Assembly (NCBI GenBank): GCA_040400875.1
Contig: JBBAPK010000043.1
Span: forward strand, 1-21,545
Origin: PBB1 sp040400875
GTDB lineage: Bacteria > Pseudomonadota > Gammaproteobacteria > Burkholderiales > Burkholderiaceae_C
Reading direction: 5' to 3'
DNA: 21,545 nucleotides
Of this stretch, positions 1-7,115 are shown piece after piece (position 1 is the first letter of the stretch; every line of letters begins with the position of its first letter). The notes under the pieces are model-generated. The model was not told where the DNA came from. It worked only from the letters and a program-made list of their open reading frames with translations, and made no database searches. A program made the translations under genes and the position numbers.

Positions 1-21
1 ATCGGCCTGCGCCCCACCTGC

Positions 22-1620
22 ATGACCACTGCCACAGCCCAGCCCTTGCCACCGGTGTGGCGAGTTCCCGTCGCTCAGTGGGTGGTCTCCGCCCTCGTGG
101 CAGCCGCGCTGATCGCCGCGTTCTTCCCCGGCCTGGAATTCATGGTGGCCAACTGGGAGCAGGTCGAGGAATACAGCTACGGCTACTTCATTCCGGTGAT
201 CTCGGCCTTTCTCATCTGGCAGCGCAGCGACCGCTTGCGCGAGACCGAATTGCGCGGCTCCTGGACGGGTCTGTTCGCCGTCATGCTGGGCATGTTGATG
301 GGTGTGGTGGGCGACCTCAGCGCGGTTCGCATCATTGGCCAGTACGGCTTTGTCATCGCGCTTGTTGGTCTGGCCGTGGGCTTCATCGGCTGGCGCGGCG
401 TGCGCATCATCGCGATGCCGCTGCTGGTGCTGCTGTTCATGATCCCGATGCCGCAGTTCCTGCTGCGCGAGCTGTCTCAGCAGCTGCAGCTGGTGTCGTC
501 GCAGATCGGCGTCGAGCTGATCCGCATGTTCGGCATCAGCGTGTTTCTTGAAGGCAACGTGATCGACCTTGGCGCTTACAAACTTCAGGTGGTCGATGCC
601 TGCAGCGGTCTGCGCTACCTGTTTCCCCTGATGGTGCTGGGCTTTCTGGCGGCCTACTTTTTTCAGGGCGCCTTGTGGAAGCGGGCCTTGATCCTGATTT
701 CAACGATTCCGCTGACCATCGTCATCAACAGCCTGCGCATCGGGCTCATCGGTGTGACCGTCGAGTACTGGGGGCCCTCCATGGCCGAGGGCCTGGTGCA
801 CGACTTCGAAGGCTGGTTCATGTTCATGGTGTGCATCGCGCTGCTCATCGGCGAGATGAGCCTGCTCGCGCGCATTGGCGGCAAGCCGCAGTCGCTGCGT
901 GCGGTGTTCGGCCTGGAATACCCCGAGCCCGTGCCCGTGGGCACGCCCATACGCTACAACCGCTTCCCGATGCCCATGGTGGTCGGTGGCTTGCTGCTGC
1001 TGGTTGTGGCTGCAACCACGCTGTGGGGCCCGCTGAACCAGCAGATCAAGCCGCAACGCACGCAGTACACGCAGTTTCCGCTGCAGCTGCTGGGGGGCTG
1101 GGCAGGTCGTCAGGACAGCATCGACAAGGACATCCTGCTCACGCTGGCCGTAGACGACTACTTCATCGCCAACTACACACGCGGCAACAGCCCGTGGGTC
1201 AACTTCTACAGCGCCTATTACGACAGCCAAAGCAGCGGCGCCTCGTCGCACTCACCGCGCACCTGCATTCCGGGCGGCGGCTGGAAGCTCGATCGCATCG
1301 ACGAACACACGGTGGACATCGCTGCGGCAAATGGCCTGCCTGCGAGCAGCCTCAAGGTCAACCGCACGGTGATCCAAAAGGGCGAAGACCGCCAGCTCGT
1401 GTACTACTGGTTCGACCAACGCGGGCGCAACCTGACCGATGAGCTCGAGGTCAAGTGGTACATCCTTCACGACGCCATCACGCGCAGCCGCACCGACGGC
1501 GCGCTGATGCGCCTGGTCACTGCAGTCTCACCGAATGAAGACCTTGCCGATGCCGATCGACGGCTCGCTGACTTCATCGGCGAGGTGTCTCCAATGCTGC
1601 CGGAGTACGTTCCCCGATGA
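22..1620 (+). CDS. xrtD: Exosortase fused to EpsI domain, XrtD type (VPLPA-CTERM exosortase family)
   Basis: This is a polytopic inner-membrane cysteine protease/transpeptidase of the exosortase family, which by family knowledge cleaves C-terminal PEP-CTERM-like sorting tails during export of surface proteins and is linked to exopolysaccharide production. Residues 20-285 form the multi-helix exosortase core. The catalytic triad is visible as Cys194 (in ACSGLRYL), Arg239 (in NSLRI) and His260 (in GLVHDF). Residues about 315-530 form a periplasmic EpsI (DUF3485) domain with the HSPRTCIPGGGW motif near 410-421. The 532-aa length and the fusion fit XrtD. XrtA is the main alternative, but the EEYSYGYFIP and SGLRYLFPLM segments look XrtD-like to me. 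The frame is open to the window edge, so an upstream start cannot be excluded. However, ATG22 lies in an ATGA overlap with a possible upstream gene ending at 25, which is typical of coupled genes. It overlaps the next gene by 4 bases. Confidence 0.88.
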   Translation: MTTATAQPLPPVWRVPVAQWVVSALVAAALIAAFFPGLEFMVANWEQVEEYSYGYFIPVISAFLIWQRSDRLRETELRGSWTGLFAVMLGMLMGVVGDLSAVRIIGQYGFVIALVGLAVGFIGWRGVRIIAMPLLVLLFMIPMPQFLLRELSQQLQLVSSQIGVELIRMFGISVFLEGNVIDLGAYKLQVVDACSGLRYLFPLMVLGFLAAYFFQGALWKRALILISTIPLTIVINSLRIGLIGVTVEYWGPSMAEGLVHDFEGWFMFMVCIALLIGEMSLLARIGGKPQSLRAVFGLEYPEPVPVGTPIRYNRFPMPMVVGGLLLLVVAATTLWGPLNQQIKPQRTQYTQFPLQLLGGWAGRQDSIDKDILLTLAVDDYFIANYTRGNSPWVNFYSAYYDSQSSGASSHSPRTCIPGGGWKLDRIDEHTVDIAAANGLPASSLKVNRTVIQKGEDRQLVYYWFDQRGRNLTDELEVKWYILHDAITRSRTDGALMRLVTAVSPNEDLADADRRLADFIGEVSPMLPEYVPR

Positions 1621-2588
1621 AACACTCGTCCACACGTGAAGGCCCCATCTACGTGGCCGGCCACCGCGGCCTGGTCGGCTCGGCGGTCGTTCGCCAGTTG
1701 AAGCGGCTTGGGCATGAGCGCATCGTCACCGCATCGCGGCAGGAGCTTGACCTGACCGTGCAGGCTGATGTGGAAGCGTTCTTCGCGGCGCACCGGCCGA
1801 CGCAGGTGGTTCTGGCCGCAGCCAAGGTCGGTGGCATCCTGGCCAATTCCGATTTGCCGGCTGACTTCATCCGCAGCAATCTGGAAATACAGAACAACGT
1901 TATCGAAGCCTGTTACCGCCACGGGGTACACAAACTGGTGTTCCTAGGCTCGAGCTGCATCTACCCCAAGTTTGCGCCGCAACCGATCCCCGAAAGCGCG
2001 TTGCTCACCGGAGTGTTGGAGCCCACCAACGAGTCCTACGCGATCGCCAAGATCGCCGGCATCAAGACCTGCACGGCCTACAACCGGCAGTACGGCACCA
2101 ACTTCCTGAGCCTGATGCCCACCAACCTGTACGGGCCCGGCGACAACTACGACCCGCGCGGTTCGCATGTGCTGCCGGGGCTCATCCGCCGTGCCCACGA
2201 GGCCCGCATGGCCGGCCAGAGCGAGTTCGTAGTCTGGGGCAGCGGCACCCCACGGCGCGAGCTGATGCACGTGGACGACCTCGCGTCGGCCTGTGTCTTC
2301 GCGTTGGAACGGCTCAATGCGAGCGACATCGGCGAATGCATCAACGTGGGCACGGGCGTCGATCTGACGATCCGCGAGATCGCCGAGACGGCGATGGAAG
2401 CGGTGGGCTACCAAGGCCGCATCGTCTTCGACACCAGCAAGCCTGACGGCACGCCGCGCAAGGTGCTCGACGTGTCAGCCCTGCGCGCCCTGGGCTGGAG
2501 TGCGCAGATTCCGCTCGAAGCAGGCATCGCCGACACCTACCGAGATTTTCTTGATCGCCATGGCGACCAAGACAAAAAAGCCACCTAG
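1617..2588 (+). CDS. fcl: GDP-L-fucose synthase (GDP-4-keto-6-deoxymannose epimerase/reductase)
   Basis: This cytoplasmic NADPH-dependent enzyme of the extended SDR family converts GDP-4-keto-6-deoxy-D-mannose to GDP-L-fucose, a nucleotide sugar donor for exopolysaccharide or O-antigen. The N-terminal Rossmann motif GHRGLVGS spans 15-22. The catalytic residues line up with E. coli Fcl at a constant offset of five: Ser112 and Cys114 (in GSSCIYP), Tyr141 and Lys145 (in YAIAK), and His184 (in SHVLP). The 323-aa length is normal for the family. Its start overlaps the exosortase stop by ATGA, so the two are probably translationally coupled. The usual partner, GDP-mannose 4,6-dehydratase (gmd), is not in this window and may lie upstream. 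Its location supports reading the left edge as the end of a polysaccharide cluster. Confidence 0.95.
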   Translation: MKHSSTREGPIYVAGHRGLVGSAVVRQLKRLGHERIVTASRQELDLTVQADVEAFFAAHRPTQVVLAAAKVGGILANSDLPADFIRSNLEIQNNVIEACYRHGVHKLVFLGSSCIYPKFAPQPIPESALLTGVLEPTNESYAIAKIAGIKTCTAYNRQYGTNFLSLMPTNLYGPGDNYDPRGSHVLPGLIRRAHEARMAGQSEFVVWGSGTPRRELMHVDDLASACVFALERLNASDIGECINVGTGVDLTIREIAETAMEAVGYQGRIVFDTSKPDGTPRKVLDVSALRALGWSAQIPLEAGIADTYRDFLDRHGDQDKKAT

Positions 2589-2605
2589 AACCTGAGTCCC
2601 ATTCC

Positions 2606-5002
2606 ATGACCTTGAACCATGCTCTGAAAACCACGGCGGTGTGCCTTGCGCTGTCGTGCCTCGTCGCTTGCACCAGCAAGGCAGACCGTCTGCAGCAAAG
2701 CCTTGAAAAAGGCTCGATGTACGTCAAGCAAGCCGAGTGGGACAAGGCCAACGTCGAAGTGCGCAACGCGCTGCAGATCGACCCGAAAAACGCCGAGGCC
2801 TACTACATCTCCGGCCAGGTGGCTGAAGCCAAGCGCGAGATCCAGCGCGCCTACGGCAGCTTTTCCAAGGCGGTCGAGCTCAAGCCCGACTTCCTTGATG
2901 CCAAGGTGGCGCTCGGACGCATCTACCTGCTGGCCGGCGACACCGAAAAAGCCGACAAGGAAATCTCTGCGGTGCTCGCCGCCAACGGCACCCACGTGGG
3001 CGCACTCACCATCAAGGCCGCCCTCACGGCACGCCAGGGCGACGTGCCGGGTGCCATCGAGATGGCGCGCAAACTGCTCACCGGCGCCAAGCCGGTGCCC
3101 ACCGATGTCAGCATGCTGCTCGCAGGCCTGTACAACAGCCAAGGTCGCGCAGCCGAGGCGCTCAACGTGATCGATGCGGCGCTGGCCGAGACCCCCAAAA
3201 ACCTGGGTCTGCTCGAAGTCGCCGCCCAGATCACGGCGTCTGATGCGGACCCCGTGGTGCAAGCCAAGGCGGCAGGCTACTTCCGTCGTGCCACCGAGGT
3301 CGCCCCGAAGAACAACCAGTTGTGGAATGCGTGGGCTGTTTATCAGGTGCGCCGCAAGGACCTCAATAGCGCCGAAGCCGTGCTGCGTGAGGCCATCAAG
3401 TCACAGCCTGATGACAGCGAGCGCACTTTGGCGCTGCTTGAATTCCTGAGCGTCACGCGCGGCCGTGAGGTCGCCGAAAAAGAGTTTCTGGCCGTGATCG
3501 CCGCCAAGCCCAAGGACACCACGGTGCGCTTCGGCCTGGTCAGGCTGTACCAAAACTCGAACCGCCCGGACGACGCCCGCCGCGAGCTCTTGCAGATCGT
3601 CGAGATCGCCCAGAAAGAGCCCGCCGGCCTGACGGCACGCGACCAGTTGGCGGCCGACGCGCTGTCTCGCCGCCAGACCGAGGAGGCGCGCAAGCTGATC
3701 GACGAGGTGCTGGCCGCCAACCCGCGCGATAACGCCGCCTTGCTGATGCGCGCGCGGATCCTGCTCGCCGAAGGCAATGCCACCAGCGCCATCATCGATT
3801 TGCGCAGCGTGATGCGCGATCAGCCAGGCTCGCCCGAGGTGGCTGGCCTGCTCGCACAGGCACACCGACAAGCCGGCGAGCCCCAGCTTGCGCGCGAAGT
3901 GCTGATGGACGCCCTGAAAGCCAAGCCAGACAACGCCAACCTGATGCTGCTGGTGGCCGCCGACATGGCCGACGCCAAGGACTACAAGGCCGCTGGCGCC
4001 GAAATCGACAAGGCCCTGAAGGCCGCTCCGCAAGACCTGCGCGCCTGGGACATGAAAGCCGAGCTGGCACTGGCGCGCAAACAGCCCGATGAGGCCGAGA
4101 AGGTCTTTGCGTCGCTGAAAACGCAGTTCCCGAAGAACCCGGCGGGCTCGCTGCGGCTGGGCAAGTTGTATGGCGAGCAAAAGAAGTACGACGCCGCGCT
4201 GAAGGAGTACGACGCGGCGGCCAAGCTGGCGCCCAACGCGGCCGAGCCTGCGCTGTATGGCATCGGCATCCTGATCACGCAACGCCGCTTTGACGACGCC
4301 AACGCGCGCATCGACGAGATGGCCAAACGCGATCCGAAGAACGTGCTGCCGTATCAGCTGCGCGGCGAAGTCGCTCTGGCGCGCGGCGATGCGCCAGCGG
4401 CCGAATCGGCCTACCGCAAGATGGTCGAGTTCGCGCCCACCGTGCCCGCGGGCTACCTCGGACTGGCACGCATCAAGACCCAGCGCAACGCGATCGACGA
4501 TGCGATTGCCGCGCTGCAAGAAGGCGAGCGCGCCATTCCTGACAACAACGCGCTGACCGCCGCGCGCGCTGAACTGCTGTCACGCGCCGGGCGCACCGAC
4601 GACTCGATTGCTGCTTGCGAGACGCTGGTCAAGCGTGCCCCCGATGACGAGGTCTTTGCCAACAACCTGGCGTATCAGTTGATCGAGGCCAAGGGCGACA
4701 AGGCCAGTCTGGAGCGTGCGCTGACGCTGACCGCGCGCTTCAAGAGCTCGACCAACCCCGGCTACCTCGACACGCTGGGCTGGGCCCACTACAAGCTGGG
4801 CCAGTACGCCGAAGCCGCGCCGGTGCTCGAGCGCTCGGTTCAGCTGGCGCCTGATGCACCGCTGCTGCAAATGCACTTGGGCATGGCGCTTTACAAGTCG
4901 GGCAACACGGCCAAGGGCCAGGAGCTCGTCAACAAGGCGCTGGGCAGCAATGCCAAGTTGCCTGGGGCTGAAGAAGCCCGCAAGCTGATCTCACAGGGTT
5001 GA
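2606..5002 (+). CDS. prsT: TPR-repeat lipoprotein, PrsT type (PEP-CTERM/exosortase-associated)
   Basis: This is a 798-aa exported protein made almost entirely of tetratricopeptide repeats from about residue 30 to the end, with the recurring pattern of Gly/Ala at helix turns and Asn-Pro, Lys-Pro or Asp-Pro between units (for example near 55-60, 89-94 and 265-270). The N-terminus is a lipoprotein signal peptide with a lipobox ending LVAC, so Cys22 would be lipidated and the repeats would face the periplasm. TPR lipoproteins of this layout next to exosortase genes are the PrsT family, thought to act in assembly or export of polysaccharide or PEP-CTERM proteins. The exact function is unproven. 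It begins 17 bp after fcl with no clear Shine-Dalgarno, and probably belongs to the same transcript. PrsT is normally paired with XrtA rather than XrtD. A generic TPR protein is the alternative. Confidence 0.78.
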   Translation: MTLNHALKTTAVCLALSCLVACTSKADRLQQSLEKGSMYVKQAEWDKANVEVRNALQIDPKNAEAYYISGQVAEAKREIQRAYGSFSKAVELKPDFLDAKVALGRIYLLAGDTEKADKEISAVLAANGTHVGALTIKAALTARQGDVPGAIEMARKLLTGAKPVPTDVSMLLAGLYNSQGRAAEALNVIDAALAETPKNLGLLEVAAQITASDADPVVQAKAAGYFRRATEVAPKNNQLWNAWAVYQVRRKDLNSAEAVLREAIKSQPDDSERTLALLEFLSVTRGREVAEKEFLAVIAAKPKDTTVRFGLVRLYQNSNRPDDARRELLQIVEIAQKEPAGLTARDQLAADALSRRQTEEARKLIDEVLAANPRDNAALLMRARILLAEGNATSAIIDLRSVMRDQPGSPEVAGLLAQAHRQAGEPQLAREVLMDALKAKPDNANLMLLVAADMADAKDYKAAGAEIDKALKAAPQDLRAWDMKAELALARKQPDEAEKVFASLKTQFPKNPAGSLRLGKLYGEQKKYDAALKEYDAAAKLAPNAAEPALYGIGILITQRRFDDANARIDEMAKRDPKNVLPYQLRGEVALARGDAPAAESAYRKMVEFAPTVPAGYLGLARIKTQRNAIDDAIAALQEGERAIPDNNALTAARAELLSRAGRTDDSIAACETLVKRAPDDEVFANNLAYQLIEAKGDKASLERALTLTARFKSSTNPGYLDTLGWAHYKLGQYAEAAPVLERSVQLAPDAPLLQMHLGMALYKSGNTAKGQELVNKALGSNAKLPGAEEARKLISQG

Positions 5003-5014
5003 GGTCACTGCCAG

Positions 5015-5050
5015 CCAAGGCGTTCGGGGCTGCGGCCTCCGGCGCCTTGG
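5015..5050. terminator. Terminator-like hairpin between convergent genes
   Basis: An 8-bp perfect stem, CCAAGGCG (5015-5022) with CGCCTTGG (5043-5050), encloses a second short stem (GGGGC/GCCTC, with one G-T pair). It lies 13 bp after the TPR gene stop and 13 bp before the stop of the minus-strand gene, so it could end both transcripts. There is no T-run on either side, so a classical intrinsic terminator is not certain. Confidence 0.5.
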
Positions 5051-5062
5051 GGCCACGCGGCT

Positions 5063-5410
5063 TCAGGAGAAGAGCCGACGACGCGTGATGAAAATCAGCG
5101 CGCCAAGCCCGCCCAGCATCAAGGCCCAGGTATCGAGCTCGGGCACGGGCGCGACCGGGGCGGCCACTTGAGCCAAGGCCTGAGCCTTGTGATGCTCGTC
5201 AGCAGCGTGTTCAGCGGCCTTATCAGCGTCGCGCCCCAGTACAAAGGCTTCAGGCTGGGACGCCGAGGCGACCATCAGCAGCAACTCTGCGTGAACCTGT
5301 TGTGGCTGCGACGGCTGCGCGGTTGCGGCCCCACAAACCGACGGCGCACTCGCGATGAGCAGCACGGCCAAGGCCGTGAATTTCGAGAGGGCAAGAGGTA
5401 TGCGAATCAC
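5063..5410 (-). CDS. Small secreted protein with PEP-CTERM-like sorting tail
   Basis: This is a 115-aa protein if the GTG at 5410 is the start. A GTG at 5443 would add 11 residues. I prefer 5410 because it gives a clean signal peptide: Arg/Lys near the start, a hydrophobic core LAVLLIASA, then a cleavage region around SVCGAATAQ. The C-terminus has the tripartite layout of exosortase substrates: motif VPELDTWALM, a hydrophobic helix of about 16 residues, and a basic cluster TRRR four residues before the end. The motif resembles PEPxxWA-CTERM with Leu replacing the second Pro, and also shares Leu and Trp spacing with IPTLxxWG tails. After both cleavages only about 65-70 residues remain, rich in Ala, His, Gln and charged residues, with no domain I recognise. 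It is divergent from a short exosortase gene, so it may be that enzyme's substrate. Neither start has a good ribosome binding site. Confidence 0.75.
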   Translation of the reverse strand: MIRIPLALSKFTALAVLLIASAPSVCGAATAQPSQPQQVHAELLLMVASASQPEAFVLGRDADKAAEHAADEHHKAQALAQVAAPVAPVPELDTWALMLGGLGALIFITRRRLFS

Positions 5411-5474
5411 GTTGAAGATGTTGCCTTGCCGATGTGACGGCACGTCGACCGTGGCGCACGAAAGACACGGCCTG

Positions 5475-5490
5475 TTCGGATTGATCCGAA
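5475..5490. promoter_or_regulatory. Inverted repeat between divergent PEP-CTERM-like and exosortase genes
   Basis: TTCGGATTGATCCGAA has 7-bp perfect arms separated by two bases. It sits in the shared upstream region of two divergent genes, 65 bp from the minus-strand start at 5410 and 56 bp from the plus-strand start at 5547. That is the position expected for an operator bound by a dimeric regulator of both genes. No convincing sigma-70 or sigma-54 promoter was found beside it. The function is inferred. Confidence 0.35.
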
Positions 5491-5546
5491 ATAGCCAGTC
5501 GACATCCGCTGAGCGTCACATTCGCCGGATACGGTGATCCAACACC

Positions 5547-6095
5547 ATGAATGAAGCCCATGCGCCAGATCCGGTTTCGGCTGTTGAATCGCCGGCGCCA
5601 GCGCGCCACACGGTCTGGCGCGTGCTGGGCTTCGTCGCGCTGTTCATGGGGTTTCAAGCGGCGTGGGAAGCCGCGCGCGGCAGCTGGATCGAGCGGCTGT
5701 GGGTTCATGACCTGACGGTGCGCAGCGCCACCGCGCTGATCAACCTCATCACCCCCGAGGCCAGCGCCGTGGCCGAAGGCGCAAGCATCGTCGCACCCGC
5801 CGGCGGGCTGAACGTGAAGTTCGGCTGCGAAGGAACCGACGTCATCTTCATGCTGGGCGCGGCTTTCGTCGTCTTTGCGATGCCGTGGCGTGCGCGGCTG
5901 CTGGGCATCGTGGCGGGATGCGTGTGGGTGCTGGTGCTGAATCAGGCGCGAATCCTGGCGCTGTTCTATGCGTTTCGCTCGGACCGCGAGCTGTTCGAAC
6001 TGCTGCACAACACCGCCGCGCCGCTGCTCATGATCGTGTTGACCGGGCTGTTTTTCCATGTGTGGCTGCAGCGCACCAAGCCCGGCGACGCATGA
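5547..6095 (+). CDS. Short single-domain exosortase/archaeosortase family protein
   Basis: This 182-aa membrane protein is a compact member of the exosortase/archaeosortase superfamily. The catalytic triad is visible: Cys94 in GCEGTD, Arg135 in NQARI and His154 in LLHN. The hydrophobic segments are about 25-40, 97-112, 116-133 and 157-173. It lacks the extra N-terminal helices and the EpsI domain of the exosortase at the left of the window, so it is a different subfamily. The downstream partner membrane protein recalls the XrtH gene pair, but the GGLN(x)nGCEGTD and NQAR signature also fits the short beta/gammaproteobacterial group often called XrtM. I cannot decide between them without profile searches. 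It probably processes the VPELDTWALM tail of the divergent small protein. Its stop overlaps the next start by ATGA. Confidence 0.85.
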   Translation: MNEAHAPDPVSAVESPAPARHTVWRVLGFVALFMGFQAAWEAARGSWIERLWVHDLTVRSATALINLITPEASAVAEGASIVAPAGGLNVKFGCEGTDVIFMLGAAFVVFAMPWRARLLGIVAGCVWVLVLNQARILALFYAFRSDRELFELLHNTAAPLLMIVLTGLFFHVWLQRTKPGDA

Positions 6096-6748
6096 GCCGC
6101 AGCGGTTTGTCGGCATCGCACACTCCGCGCGGCGCCAGCGCGGCCAGCTTGCTCTGGCGGCTGCCACTGGCCACCGCCTTGGTGCTGCTGGCAGCGCACC
6201 AGTGGTCCCACGAACTGCTGGTGCAGCTCAAGCCCGTGCTGTCCTGGACTTTGGAGACCGTGGCCGACGATTTCGCGGTGCTTCAGTTCGACTTTGCAAA
6301 AGACCGCGGAGCCGATTCGCTGGTCGCGCTGGCACAACTCAAGCGCACCCTGATGTTTGGCAGCACGGCCGTGGTGCCCGATGGGGTTTCGGTCATGGCG
6401 GTGGGTTCAGCCACCGGCAACGTGCTGCAGCCTGTGCTGGTGGCGCTGGTGTTGATGCTCGCCTGGCCGTCTCACCTGCTCGAGATGGCCGTGCGCCTGG
6501 CCATCGGCACCGTGCTGCAAGCCGGGGTGCTGCTGATCAACACGCCGCTGTCGATGGCCGCCTGGCTGTGGTTTGCCCAGCTGCAAAGACACTCGCCAAA
6601 CGACTGGTCGGCGCTGGTGTGGTGGAACGTCTTTCTCAATGGAGGCGGGCGGCTGGTGCTGGGCCTGATCAGCGCGGTGCTGGCCATTGCGATCGCGCGT
6701 CGCTGGACCGCACGCGCGAAGCGCCCTCGGGGCGTCTCAGCCGGCTGA
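6092..6748 (+). CDS. Exosortase-associated integral membrane protein
   Basis: This 218-aa protein is translationally coupled (ATGA) to the short exosortase. I see one helix near 20-36, a largely soluble section of about 70 residues (40-108) that would be periplasmic, then hydrophobic segments near 111-125, 130-150 and 183-202, and a basic C-terminus (RRWTARAKRPR) suggesting a cytoplasmic tail. It has no catalytic motif that I recognise. Membrane proteins of this size directly after a short exosortase are known as exosortase H-associated membrane proteins. This looks like one of them or a parallel family. A role in presenting the substrate or stabilising the sortase is inference. Its end overlaps the convergent small gene by 12 bp. 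Confidence 0.72.
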   Translation: MSRSGLSASHTPRGASAASLLWRLPLATALVLLAAHQWSHELLVQLKPVLSWTLETVADDFAVLQFDFAKDRGADSLVALAQLKRTLMFGSTAVVPDGVSVMAVGSATGNVLQPVLVALVLMLAWPSHLLEMAVRLAIGTVLQAGVLLINTPLSMAAWLWFAQLQRHSPNDWSALVWWNVFLNGGGRLVLGLISAVLAIAIARRWTARAKRPRGVSAG

Positions 6749-6937
6749 GGTCGTGCTGGGCGCCTTGCCTGCGTTGCTGAGGTGGTCCAGTTCCAGCATG
6801 ACAGCCTGAGCGCGCTTGAGCGAGGCCATCGCCGCTTCAAGCCGCTGAGTCTCTTCTGATGGGGGCATGTCGCGCAGATAGGCCTCCAGCCACGCAAGTT
6901 GCTGGGCGATGAAGGAAAAATCCTGGCTGTCGGACAT
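6737..6937 (-). CDS. Small hypothetical protein, 66 aa, helical
   Basis: I place the start at the ATG at 6937 (MSDSQDFSFIAQQL), because the longer frame to 7027 adds a poorly composed, Cys- and Arg-rich leader with no signal or motif. The 66-residue protein looks like a short amphipathic helical hairpin (residues 8-24 and 29-55, hinge at MPPSEE) with a Ser/Thr/Ala tail, possibly a coiled coil. It has no signal peptide or membrane segment. The 3' end overlaps the convergent exosortase-associated gene by 12 bp. I do not recognise a family and no function is proposed. The codon pattern and helix periodicity support a real gene, but the ribosome binding site is weak. Confidence 0.55.
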   Translation of the reverse strand: MSDSQDFSFIAQQLAWLEAYLRDMPPSEETQRLEAAMASLKRAQAVMLELDHLSNAGKAPSTTSAG

Positions 6938-6965
6938 CTGGGGGCGGTGAATGTTTCGAGGTGAA

Positions 6966-6986
6966 TTGGCGCAGAAACATCGCCAA
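6966..6986. promoter_or_regulatory. Inverted repeat upstream of the 66-aa gene
   Basis: TTGGCG (6966-6971) and CGCCAA (6981-6986) are perfect 6-bp arms around a 9-bp A-rich centre. They lie 28 bp upstream of the minus-strand start at 6937 and 130 bp upstream of recC. An operator is possible, but arms this short could arise by chance. Confidence 0.2.
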
Positions 6987-7013
6987 GCAAGTTCATATTC
7001 TCTGGTCCGGAGA

Positions 7014-7026
7014 TGACAGTTTGTCA
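7014..7026. promoter_or_regulatory. Short palindrome upstream of recC
   Basis: TGACAGTTTGTCA is a perfect 5-bp inverted repeat with a 3-bp centre. It is located 89 bp before the recC start, in the 178-bp region shared with the divergent 66-aa gene. This region is more AT-rich than its surroundings (for example AAGTTCATATTCTCT at 6989-7003), as expected for a promoter zone. No confident -35/-10 pair was found. Confidence 0.22.
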
Positions 7027-7115
7027 CTCAAACCGTGGCTTTAGGCAGAGCCGAAGTAGCCATGCGCAGGCTCACGCCACGAGCTTGTGGTCGCTGATAC
7101 TGACGGTTTATCGCC

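Noticed and set aside
5168..5437. 89-codon plus-strand frame over the small PEP-CTERM-like gene
   Set aside because: The minus-strand frame has a signal peptide and a sorting tail. The plus-strand translation is Arg-rich and featureless.
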